Shown piece by piece: positions 22,037 to 31,421 of a DNA stretch of 64,000 bases. A program made the translations under genes and the position numbers. The notes below the pieces were generated by a model. The model searched no databases. It saw only the letters and a list, made by a program, of their open reading frames with translations, and was not told the origin of the DNA. Source of the DNA: Megascapheus bottae (Eukaryota > Chordata > Mammalia > Rodentia > Geomyidae); NCBI GenBank assembly GCA_024803745.1, contig JANJXV010000189.1:248001-312000 (forward strand), read 5' to 3'. Numbering within the stretch: position 1 is the first letter of the stretch; each line of letters opens with the position of its first letter.

Positions 22037-23579
22037 AGGATAAATACAAGATCAGTAAGTGGGAGAATTAGGAGATGAAGCAACATGACTTGATTTAATG
22101 TGAAAAAACTATAGATGAAGAATGAAAGGGTGGAGTAAATGACTAACTTCTTTATGGATCTGGATTTTGAGCACCCACATAAGTGACTCACAAGCTTTAT
22201 CTTTCCCATATCATAACATAGTATTGATTACCTGTTCCATGTATCTATTTCATAGGACATAGGCCAGGATTGCTCTTTAGCATAATTGGTGCTCTTTCTT
22301 CATAGTGAAGGCCCTGGGCCTTTGTCTAGTCAATCCCAGGCTGACTTGAGCTTCTCTGCTCATCCATTTATTCATCCAAATATTTCCTAGGCTGGTTTTC
22401 CCTGAGAGGTGAATGAGTCACATGCTGAGCAGGGTTGGATGCTAAAGATAAAGAGATATTTACAGTGACCCAGGCAGTAGAAAGGCCCCTGGAAGATGGG
22501 TGGGGCAGCCCCATCCCACTGAACTGATTAGGATTCACGTGAACAGCCGTAACTCACTCTTGTCACTTCCTTGAGCATTGTCAGCTTTCTTCCTCTATGT
22601 GGGACTATGTACACAGGGCCCCACATAGAGGGTGTTCTGTCTGAAGAATCCCTGAGAATAGAAATCAGGAAATGGCACCCCATCTGATCTGGAATGGATG
22701 TGTGGATAAGGAAGTAAAGGAACTATAGGGATGTTGTCTTTTTTTTTTTTAAATCATAAAGTCTGTCCTGACCATGCCAAATCAGTTATGCAGACCTACA
22801 CATTCTCCACCTCAATCCATTGACAACATTATTATAGGTGGTATGAATGCTGATTACATTAAGTAATCCCTGTTTCCTCCTGAGTTATGCTCCTACAAGT
22901 GTCGATTTAAGGATGGAAATGCAGAGCAAGACAAACCTGTAATCACAATGAAATATTATTAAATGGCTACCTATAGGCTCTGTGTATGAAAATGATCATG
23001 TATAGTATTATAGATTATTACTCATTCACTAACAATATAGCTGATCATTGTTGCATTATAGATTATTATATATCATTCACACATTATTATATTACACATA
23101 GCCTTAAGGATTGCTATCCGTTGTTCCTCTGCTGCCCTATGTGTTTGCAAAGGAGATCTCAAGTAATATTAAGGAAAATCATACTCACCCTAGAATCCTC
23201 CCTAACTCCTTAGTCTAACATTTTTTTTCAGATAGAAATCAATAAACCCAGCCTTGACTAAGAGATGGAGACATAACTTAGAAAAGTGATCTCTTACTAC
23301 TGAATTTAATGTCATGATTATAAATAACTCCTTTACATATGTTCAACATATCTCAAAGTATAGTACATCCAGTTTGAAAACTGACAATTATCTGTCATTT
23401 GTTAAAAATACAAATCCTGTACTTTGCTAAGTATCTTTCTCCTCATTTCACCCTATCCCACCTCAAATAGCTGTGTTGTTAGCAAGGTGCAGAACAGCAC
23501 AGAATGGTTTTAAGAACTGTCCCATAATAGTACTGCAAACATTAGAATACAAAGTAATACCTCATGTACTATTTCTCTT
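22037..23579. other. Intergenic, nothing recognised
   Basis: About 1.5 kb without a recognised repeat or gene. It includes an ATTATAGATTATTA-like local repetition at 23005-23100. Confidence 0.35.
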
Positions 23580-23742
23580 TTTTTGCTTGAAATCAGGGCC
23601 TGAGCTTTCTTCAAGGCTAGAACTCTACCACTTGAGCCACAGCACCACTCCTGGCTTTTCTATGTATGTGGTATGGAGGAATTGAACCCAGATCTTCATG
23701 CAAGCTAGGCAAGCATTCAACCAGTAGGCCAAACTCCCAATC
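23580..23742 (-). mobile_element. IDL-Geo SINE, truncated in Geo
   Basis: Reversed Geo with an internal deletion ('cagggcctgagctttcttcaag'), then reversed IDL ending 'ggccaaactccca'. Confidence 0.88.
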
Positions 23743-23807
23743 TCTCACTTACTATTTCTTAAGTTAAAAATAGAATTTATGGGATAGAAATATAGAAAAA
23801 TAGAAAT

Positions 23808-23990
23808 TATGGAATGTGGTTTAGTGGTACAGGGCTTGCCTAGCATGCACGAAGCCCTGGGTTCAAGTCCTTAGTACCATATAAACAGAAAAAGCCAGAT
23901 GTGGCATTGTGGCTCAAGTGGTAGAGCACTAGCCTTGAGCAAAAGAAGCTCAGGGACAGTGTCCAGGCCCTGAGTTTAAGACCCAGGATC
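23808..23990 (+). mobile_element. IDL-Geo SINE
   Basis: 'ggaatgtggtttagtggtac' (A box), 'gggttcaagtcc' (B box) and a complete Geo half 'aagaagctcagggacagtg'. Confidence 0.92.
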
Positions 23991-24162
23991 ACAATTGGGT
24001 AAAGTCATTCTAATCTGCAAACATGATTAAAGGTTGCCAGTCAATTTGATTGCTTATCTAGAAAAGTTTAAAAACTAGATCCCTCAACTTGAAGTCTAGA
24101 AGGTATACATGTACCCAGAGCAAAGACTGCCTTTTGGGAGGGGGGAGGGTTGGTTTTCTTTT

Positions 24163-24263
24163 CTGGCCAGTACTGAACTCAGGGCCTGCATGCTGTCCCT
24201 GAGTCTCTTGGTACTCAAACATTCTGTCACTTGAATCACCCCGCTGCTTCTGGATTTTCTGGC
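24163..24263 (-). mobile_element. Geo monomer fragment
   Basis: 'tggccagtactgaactcagg' and 'tgctgtccctgagtctcttgg', reversed Geo. Confidence 0.7.
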
Positions 24264-24319
24264 AAGGCCCGCCATTTTGAACATCTCCGTTCCCACTTCC
24301 TGCATGTCAGACTGGAATT

Positions 24320-24420
24320 GCTCTTTCTTTTTCTTCTTTCTTCCTTCCTTCTTTCCTTTGTACCTTCATTCCTTCCTTTGTTCGTTCATTCCTTCCTTCC
24401 ATCTTTCTTTTCTTTTCTTT
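24320..24420. repeat. (CCTT)n-like pyrimidine-rich repeat
   Basis: Imperfect TTCCTTCC/TTCATTCC units adjacent to a SINE tail. Confidence 0.8.
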
Positions 24421-24661
24421 TTTTTTGTCAGTCATGGGGTTTGAACTCAGAGCCTGTCCTCAAAGGACACTGTCCTCAAAGGACACTGTCCTCAAAGCTA
24501 GCACTCTTCTACTTTAAGCCACAGCACCATTTCCTTCTGGACATTAATTGGAGATAAGAGTTTCACAGACTTTCCTGGTTGGGCTGGCTTTGAACTGTGA
24601 TTCTCAGATCTCGGCCTCCCAAATAGGTAAGATTACAGGCCTGAGCCACCAGTATCTGGCT
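24421..24661 (-). mobile_element. B1-Geo SINE with internal tandem triplication
   Basis: Reversed Geo, linker and B1. Within Geo, the 16-bp unit TGTCCTCAAAGGACAC occurs at 24455-24470 and 24471-24486, with a partial third copy to 24497. The unit is itself an inverted repeat (GTCCT/AGGAC). Confidence 0.9.
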
Positions 24662-25440
24662 CTTCTTTCTCTTTCTCTTCCTCCCTATTTTCTCCTATCT
24701 GATTTGCTAAATAAATCTTAACTTGCAGTCTACCTTGCAACTTTCTTGTTTTGTGAAACCCCTTGAGATGCTTTTTATTGTGGAGTTGGGGGTATTGGTT
24801 GCAGAGAATTATTAGGAGCTGAGTTGAGGATAGCTCTTTGCTTTTTAAAAAAATGTAAACTCTAATAGTTCTTCAAGGAAGCTATATAAGTAGCCATAGG
24901 CACAGGAAAAATATTGTTTTAGTTACTGGATTATTTACCACCACTCCCCCGCCCTGCCCCCGGCACACATACATATACACCAGAACTTGAACTCAGTGTC
25001 TGATGCTGGCACATCAACAACAGTTGAACCCCATTGGCCTCCAGCAATGCTATGACCCAAACTGGTCTCCAAAGCAGTGACAACTTTTGTCCCTCTGTAG
25101 ACAAAGGTTATGGCTGAGCCTCCCTCCCCTGGGCCTGCATGTGCCTAGTTTGTTCACCATGCCCAAGCAGGCTGCTCCCTGCCTAGGGCTCCCCTGAAGT
25201 TTAGGTGAGGAAGTATGGTAGGGTGGGACTGGGAGGTTGGGAGGAGATGCAGAACTTTGTCTGCTCTGAGTCCGTTCTAAGTCCTCATTCCTCCAACCTT
25301 TTGAATCTTCTTGGGTTCTACACACCTGAGAGTGTGGCAATGGAGAATTGTTTTTCTTTACCATTAGGAATATCTTCCTACATCCAACAGTTTTAGGAGT
25401 TAAGTTTGTTGTTTTGTCTTTGTTTTCTTTTTCTTTCCTT
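24662..25440. other. Intergenic, no gene recognised
   Basis: A 154-codon minus frame lies at 25050-25514. It runs into SINE sequence at its 5' end, has no recognisable domain and is overlapped by + strand frames, so it is not called a gene. Confidence 0.4.
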
Positions 25441-25672
25441 TTGCTAATACTGGGGCTTGAACTGAACTTGAGTTCTGTCCCGTCAAACAGCTGGCATTTA
25501 CCACTAGGCAACACTTATGCTTTAAAAACAAAAACAAACAACAACAAAAAAAACCAATTGAAGATAAGAGTCTTATAGAAATTCCTGCTGAGGCCAGCTT
25601 TCAACCAGGATCCTTAGATCTCAGCCTTCTGAGTAGCCAGGATTACAAGTATGAACCACCAGCACTAGGCTG
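25441..25672 (-). mobile_element. B1-Geo SINE
   Basis: 'ctaatactggggcttgaactg' (Geo), an A/C-rich insertion near 25520-25555, then 'ttgaagataagagtcttatag' and 'gccttctgagtagccaggat' (B1). Confidence 0.82.
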
Positions 25673-25687
25673 GGTTGTTTTGTTTTG

Positions 25688-25796
25688 TCTGACCCAGTCT
25701 CACTGTGTACTCTGGACTAACCTCAGACCTCAAGATCCTCCCAACTCTTGTTTCTGAGCACTGGAGATTAAAGACACATGCAGCCATACCTGGCTT
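25688..25796 (-). mobile_element. B1 SINE monomer
   Basis: 'gtctcactgtgtactctgga' and 'acacatgcagccatacctggc' are reversed 7SL-derived B1. Confidence 0.75.
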
Positions 25797-25839
25797 ATTT
25801 TAGGAGTTTTTATATCTAGTTATGTTTAGAACAATTTAT

Positions 25840-25855
25840 AAGATGATCTCTAATG
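25840..25855 (+). repeat. Left target-site duplication of the composite SINE
   Basis: AAGATGATCTCTAATG, repeated perfectly at 26254-26269. Confidence 0.97.
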
Positions 25856-26253
25856 GGCCCGGGAGTTTGGCCTAGCGGTTAAAGTGCTTGACTAGCATGC
25901 ACAAAGACCCGGGTTCGATTCCTCGGTGTCCCACATACACAACCAAGCCGGAAGTGGCAGAGACGAGACACAACCAAACCGGAAAAGTGGCAGAGACAAG
26001 ACTGCGATGGCGACAGAGAGCGAAAGAAGCGAGCTGAGCTGAAGTGAACAGAGCCCAACCGAGTGGTGGCCGGAGCGAGCGGGGCCGGAGCGAGCAGGAC
26101 CGAGCCGAGCCAGAGCCAGCGAGGCCAGAGCGAGCAGAGCCAGGAGCAAGGGAGAGCTGGCCGGGCCGGAGCGAGCCGGGCGGAAGCAAGCTGGGCCGGA
26201 GCGAGCGGGGCCAGAAAGAGAAAGGGGCCAAAAAAAAAAAAAAAAGAAAAGAA
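25856..26253 (+). mobile_element. Novel composite SINE: IDL head plus duplicated linker plus GC-rich minisatellite
   Basis: Head (25856-25936): an IDL tRNA-Ala-like unit with an A-box-like TGGCCTAGCGG and a perfect B box GGTTCGATTCC, so an internal RNA polymerase III promoter is plausible. Linker: tandem units at 25937-25967 (31 bp) and 25968-26000 (33 bp), each beginning ACACAACCAA. Each contains a CCGGAAGTGG-like word that matches the usual IDL/Geo junction. Body (about 26001-26226): GC-rich sequence built from imperfect GGGCCGGAGCGAGC-like units, replacing the Geo half found in all other copies here. Tail: an A run followed by AAAAG units. Perfect 16-bp target-site duplications and many undecayed CpGs indicate a young L1-mediated insertion. 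Frames on both strands across the GC-rich part are low-complexity and not genes. The origin of the GC-rich module is unknown. Confidence 0.9.
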
Positions 26254-26269
26254 AAGATGATCTCTAATG
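26254..26269 (+). repeat. Right target-site duplication of the composite SINE
   Basis: AAGATGATCTCTAATG, identical to 25840-25855. Confidence 0.97.
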
Positions 26270-26481
26270 AAATCCAATAACCAAACTTATGGTAAAGCTT
26301 CTAATTAAGGAACTAATCTTAATTTTTCCTTAAGCCTATAAATACCATTATACTTGTATACACATTTGGAGTCAAGGAAGTAAAGCCATAATGAGATTCA
26401 TTCCAGCTGAGATCAAGTCTCAGGATCTCCTCCATTTTCCCAAATAACATCTCCTACTGCCTAGAACTTGTTCTACAACTC

Positions 26482-26537
26482 CTAGCTCAAGGATAGCACT
26501 CACTCTACCACTTGAGCCACAGCTCCACAATCTGCTT
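26482..26537 (-). mobile_element. Geo fragment
   Basis: 'ctctaccacttgagccacag' with flanking Geo-like words. Short and degraded. Confidence 0.6.
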
Positions 26538-26620
26538 CTTGTGAGAATTGGATATTAACCTGGCTAATCTTTTAAATGAATTTTTTCATGTGCTAAAATA
26601 TTAATTTAAAAAATCATCAT

Positions 26621-26852
26621 CAATCTGGGTAACCCATGGCTCATGCCTATAATCCTAATTACTGAAGAAGTTGAAATCTGAGAATCACAGTTTGAAGCTA
26701 ACCCAGGCAGGAAAGTCCAGAGACTCTCATCTCCAGTTAACCACTAAAAACCAGAAGTGGAGCTGAGGCTCAAATGGTAGAGTGTTAGCCTTGAATCAAA
26801 AAGCTCAGGAACAGCACTCAGGCCCAGAGTTCAAGATCCAGGACTGGCAAAC
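26621..26852 (+). mobile_element. B1-Geo SINE
   Basis: 'cccatggctcatgcctataatcc' (B1), 'tctccagttaaccactaaaa' (linker), 'gagttcaagatccaggactggc' (Geo) and a CA tail. Confidence 0.92.
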
Positions 26853-26853
26853 A

Positions 26854-27512
26854 CACACACAACTAATTGTACTAAGGCTGTTTTATTCTAATATATCTAC
26901 TTATGCATCCTGATTAGTAATCTTGTGTTATTTTCCTTCCCAGTAAAAAATCCTGATTCAGGCTGGGTGCCTGTGATGGAGTGCTGTTTTGTTATAATTT
27001 GGATACTTTCCATTTGCATGTTAATGTAATTTTAGGAGGAATACTGAACATCTGAGTCCTGGATGATACTAATAAACTAATAATTACAGAGGTTTTAAAT
27101 TATTAGTTAAATGGCTTTCACTTGAGAATTTTAAGATTTTGTTGTTCCAATAATTCTTTCTCACAACACTTAAATAAGTATTGAGGGCTGACAAAGTTTC
27201 TCCCCTTTCACCTATGCTTATAAATAGGTAAATGATTTTGTGAAATCTTCCAGGTACTCTCAGAATGATAAATTCAGGAAAAAAACTTTGAGAAAATTTG
27301 GAAGCTATAAACATGTAAAATCTAGTGGGGTAATTAGGATTCTAAGGTCTTATACTGTTTGCTTTTTACCAGGGAGTGTCATTGTCCCTTTCTCACCTCC
27401 AGGAACATTTTCCCCACCTTATAGACTTCCTTTGTGCCTATTTTCAGAGCACCCCTATCCTGGCCTCATGTGGATATTTCCCATAGATGGATTTTTTCAT
27501 TTGGTGGGATAC

Positions 27513-27513
<1 letters not shown>
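26854..27513. other. Intergenic, nothing recognised
   Basis: AT-rich sequence. The frames on either strand show no domain. Confidence 0.35.

Positions 27514-27573
<60 letters not shown>
27514..27573. repeat. (CTAT)n microsatellite
   Basis: About 15 uninterrupted CTAT units, likely polymorphic. Confidence 0.97.
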
Positions 27574-27589
27574 TGAGGAGGCAGCATGC

Positions 27590-27777
27590 ACCAGTAGTTT
27601 ATAACCTTTTGCTGTTAAGTAGTATTCTACTCATCAGTAGGTGGATGTACATTTGGGTGGTTTCTACTTTTAGGGCTGTTGTAAATAACGATGTTAAGCA
27701 TATTTAAGCACAGGACTTTTGTGGGAACATTTTTTTCATTTATTGGAGGCAGATTCCTCAAGTAGAATAGTTGGGTA
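27590..27777 (-). mobile_element. Old LINE-1 3' UTR fragment, left part
   Basis: Reversed L1 words: 'gtagtattctactcatcagt', 'acatttgggtggtttctact' and 'gggctgttgtaaataacg'. The order matches the 3' region of old mammalian L1. Confidence 0.7.
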
Positions 27778-27792
27778 AGTAAGTACATGTTT

Positions 27793-27895
27793 TTTTTTAA
27801 TTTTTTTATTGTAATTAGTGAAAGGGTTACATGATATTTGCCAGATAGAAGGTGCATTAATTCACATACATTGATACCCTTTCACATGTCTTGGT
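27793..27895 (-). mobile_element. Very short LINE-1 insertion (about 100 bp) with TSD
   Basis: A reversed A-rich tail, then 'ttattgtaattagtgaaagg' and 'cacatacattgataccc'. The same 3'-terminal sequence occurs at 59.3 kb, and its terminal part occurs in + orientation at 45.7 kb. AGTAAGTACATGTTT flanks it at 27778-27792 and 27896-27910, so it is a complete, extremely 5'-truncated L1 insertion. Confidence 0.88.
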
Positions 27896-27917
27896 AGTAA
27901 GTACATGTTTATATTTT

Positions 27918-27995
27918 TTTTCTTGCTGGAAATTGAAAGCAGGGCTTTGCACATGCTAGGTAAGTGTTCTACCGGTGAGCTACATCTTTAGCCTT
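27918..27995 (-). mobile_element. ID/IDL monomer
   Basis: 'gctggaaattgaaagcagggc', 'gcacatgctaggtaagtgttct' and 'gtgagctacatctttagcc' fit a reversed ID head. Confidence 0.65.
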
Positions 27996-28090
27996 ATATG
28001 TATCTCCTTTAGAAGCTTCAGACTGTATTCCAAAGTGGCTACATAGTTCTGCATTCCCACTCATGCAAATGAGTGATACCTTTCCTGCAC
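27996..28090 (-). mobile_element. Old LINE-1 3' UTR fragment, right part
   Basis: 'ttccaaagtggctacatag' and 'ttctgcattcccactcatgc' continue the L1 relic interrupted by the two insertions to the left. Confidence 0.65.
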
Positions 28091-29039
28091 TGGAGATGGA
28101 GAGCCTTGAACACTGCCCACAGGTGTGGTCTAGAGCAAACAGTATTAACTATTGCAGGTGGGTAGGCTCTCATCATGCCAATAATCATAAGAAAATTTTA
28201 TCCAACAGCATGATTCACTCAGCTCTCTGGAAATACATTTGCAGTCAGCTCCTACTGATAGGACCGCATGATATAGAACTGTCAACATTAGAACCTTAAA
28301 GAAAAACAACTTTTCTTGTGAGTGGTTTTATCCAAATGGATCTATAAATAGTTCCTTTGACCTAATCTTGCACTCTATTGGGTGGCCTGCTAAATTTCTA
28401 CCCTATTTTAATTTTTGAGGACTGGATGCCTGTGGGACTGAAGTTCCTTTTCATGTGGGCTAGCAAAAACTGATTGGATCTAAGAAGGCTGTAGCAGTAA
28501 CCAGAAGAAGACTGCCAAGTTCATTATAATACCATTTGCATGCTTAATGATCCCCCCCCCCCCATGACAGCTGACAATTACCATAGCGATGACTGGAAAG
28601 AACCATAAAAGGAATGAAAAGAGGTGTTTGAATTCCCAGAAAACGCCCTGCCCATTCTCAGAGAAGGCATGAATATTCCTTCCTTTTATAAGCCTGTCTC
28701 CTCTCTTCATTTCTTTTACAACTTCCCCACCTCTATAAGCTAAGAAGTTGGTTTTGGAATTTTATCTCCCTCTTCTATTCTTGGCCAAGTTCCCTTCTGT
28801 GCTTAATTGCCATTTGCCATTTGGTTCCACAGTTCCTACAGGTAAAAAGGACCTAATTTGGGGGTCAAAAATTAGTAACAGTTGAAGAAAGCTTGTAGCC
28901 TTTCTGATTCCTGCTTCTTTATCTGAGCTACTTCTGCCTTTCCAGAGTTCTGGCCTCCAACACTTGCCTGCACAGAATGATTATTTTGTCCTCAGGCCCT
29001 CAAGAGCCTTTTCATCCCCCTTCCCACACTTGCTCCCTT
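28091..29039. other. Intergenic, nothing recognised
   Basis: No feature is called. A C-run lies at 28552-28563. Confidence 0.35.
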
Positions 29040-29090
29040 CAGTAGTGAGGCTGAAACCTAAAGCCTTTGCATGCTAGACAAGTGCTCTAA
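29040..29090 (-). mobile_element. ID head fragment
   Basis: 'gcatgctagacaagtgctct', reversed ID; abuts a CA microsatellite. Confidence 0.5.
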
Positions 29091-29111
29091 CACACACACA
29101 CACACACGCAC

Positions 29112-29159
<48 letters not shown>
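29091..29159. repeat. (CA)n microsatellite
   Basis: Nearly 70 bp with two CG interruptions. Confidence 0.96.
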
Positions 29160-29160
<1 letters not shown>

Positions 29161-29690
29161 AGTCTATTTCAATGTCTTTCTATTAGTGTAGGTCCTTACT
29201 GAGCCCCTCTAGTCTGGATGTGCACATACATGGATTATTTCCTACCTCTCTTTCCTTTTATTTTATATTTGTGTCACCTACAAAGAAGAGGTCTCCATAG
29301 ACACTTTATATTGCCTTGCGAAGGTGGAGTAATCCATGGTCGTGATCATGGCTCTGAAGATGTTTCAAAATAATATGGCTCTGTATCTATTCCAGCCTGC
29401 TAAGCCAAGCTATTGTCCTGAGGATTTCGATCCTAGCTAATCTACCCTTTTAGAGCCATATTACCCTTCTTGTTCATCACTCACTGTGGTCTTGGCACAA
29501 TGCTTTCTTTTGTGCAAAACAGAACTCAGACTCTTCCTGTATAACTGGTGTGCTTTGCTGCTATGGTATTTGCGGGAATTCTTTATGGTGATTAGGAATG
29601 CTAACCACCACTAACTATTCACATTCATTCTTCCATAGCATTTACTAAACTGGGTTTCCATATTTATCTTGTAACATCTGACTTTTTTTT
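29160..29690. other. Intergenic, nothing recognised
   Basis: No repeat or gene is recognised. Confidence 0.35.
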
Positions 29691-29694
29691 TCTT

Positions 29695-29765
29695 TTTTTG
29701 TGTTTCTAGGGCTTGAACTAAGAGCCTGAATAAGGATAGTACTCTACCCCTTTGTGTGTCACAAG
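29695..29765 (-). mobile_element. Geo fragment
   Basis: 'ctagggcttgaactaagagcc' and 'gatagtactctacccc', reversed Geo. Confidence 0.6.
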
Positions 29766-29964
29766 TCTTGCTAATAACACCAGAAATCCAGGAAAGGATT
29801 CCTTATCAACATCTAAGCATCTTTCTTAGCTCTTAGGTGTCCTAGCCTGATGCTTATCTCTTGGGGTGTAAGAGGCAAGCAGATACCTGCCTCTGTTATC
29901 TCCTTCAAGGGGGTTCAGAGGCAGAGTACTTTAATATATATATATGTATATATATTCTTAGATT

Positions 29965-30120
29965 CTCTTAGCTTGTTTTGTATTGCTAAGAACACAATCC
30001 CATGACCATAAGAATTCTAAAGAAAAGAGGTTTATTATGACTCATTGTTCTGGTCCAAGGTCATGGGGCTGCATCTGGTGATGTGTCCTGTTGACAAAGC
30101 CCCAACCTAGCTCAGTAAGC

Positions 30121-30173
<53 letters not shown>

Positions 30174-30340
30174 TTTTCTCTAATAAAGCCACTGAGATTC
30201 AATCAGGGACTCCTTATAAGGGGTTTTACCTACTTCTACTCCCCGTCATTAAATACCTATTGTGAGATTGAATTTTCACTCTAAATACCTCACAAGGATT
30301 AGATTGCAATAGGACAAACTATATTCAGACCACCACACAC
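29965..30340 (-). mobile_element. MaLR-like LTR remnant with internal GT repeat
   Basis: 'ttagcttgttttgtattgct', 'agaaaagaggtttattatgac' and 'ttctggtccaaggtcatggg' fit the reversed 3' part of MLT1/MST-type LTRs. The right end has 'acaaactatattcagacc'. A (GT)n at 30123-30172 has grown inside. No retroviral genes. Confidence 0.55.
30123..30172. repeat. (GT)n microsatellite
   Basis: About 25 GT units. Confidence 0.97.
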
Positions 30341-30769
30341 AGTATGTAAATTTAATTTAACTTTATCATTAACCCAACTCAGTAATCTTTCCTCTCATCC
30401 ACTTCTAGGTGTTTCCAGTTGATAAACCAAAGATTTAGGCTTTGGGGGAAAATGGCCTCAAATAACCATGCATAATGCCCCAGGGAGAATAAAGATCTCT
30501 CCTGTGAAAGGGGGGGTTTGGCAGCTTCATTCTGCTCCCGAGACACTTGTAAGCTTTCCTGCTTTTCTCCTATGTTCCAAAATGCGCATATCGTCCTCCA
30601 GATAAGTGTAGTTTTATGGCACTATTATACTCTTGGAACATTAATCATTGTCTTTGGGTACATATCTTTCCATATACAATAAATTTCACACAGTTATTTA
30701 TATTATTAAATGCCCCCTCTACTTCCATTCAGAAAAAAAATAAAAGAACTGAAATACAAAGAATGCTAT
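30341..30769. other. Upstream flank of SHC3, unique
   Basis: Start of the repeat-poor zone that extends through SHC3 exon 1. No gene is recognised. Confidence 0.45.
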
Positions 30770-31359
30770 AAGAATTCAAAGGCTGCTGTGTGCTAAAGGG
30801 TTAACTGTGTTAGAGTTGGGATTTTCCTCCTTGGAGGCAGCCACAGAGGTGTTTCCACCCTCTTCCTTTATAAAGAGAGAATTAAGGGCCAAGAGCCTAG
30901 GCTTTGCATGCTCATTCACTGTGCATTCATAATAAAAGCTGAACTGAATGGTACATTCATGGTTATGTCTTGCTGTCGATGAAAGGGTGAATGAAAGTTT
31001 GGGGGCACAGCTCACCTCCAAGAGATTGGTCCCGTTCATTTTCAGACACGACCCAACCCGATCTTCCTGAATTTCCATCTAGTCTCTCTCCCTTTTTAAT
31101 TCTCCATCTCTCTCCAGAACAGCTGCCCTCTCCCCCCTCGAGCATCTTTGTGATGAAGCTGGGTGGATTTTTTTCCCCTCTTTTATTATTTTTTTTTCTT
31201 TTCCCACACTGCAGTTGGATAAAAGATCCCGCCCTTGATTGAAATGGAATCTTCCACTATTGAGCGAGCCTTTGTTGAATGAGTCATCGGCGCGGATGCT
31301 CATTGGCTAAGGCCGCTGGAGCCCAGAGGGATTGCCTGGCAGCCGCTGCAAGGCCCGGC

Positions 31360-31421
31360 TTCATTCACAGAAACGCTGGCTCGCTAGCCCTTTCATTCAC
31401 ACAAACAGCATTTCATTCACA
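31360..31421 (+). promoter_or_regulatory. Three TTCATTCACA copies
   Basis: Exact copies at 31360-31369, 31392-31401 and 31412-31421. The related word TGAATGAA (reverse TTCATTCA) lies near 30988. Possible clustered binding sites; the factor is unknown. Confidence 0.4.

Noticed and set aside
25050..25514. 154-codon minus-strand frame
   Set aside because: No domain or family resemblance. Its 5' end runs into a B1-Geo SINE and opposing frames overlap it.
25872..26277. Open frames of 119 and 132 codons (minus) and 78 (plus) over the GC-rich composite
   Set aside because: They are stop-free only because of GC-rich minisatellite composition. They overlap in several frames and lie inside a retroposon.
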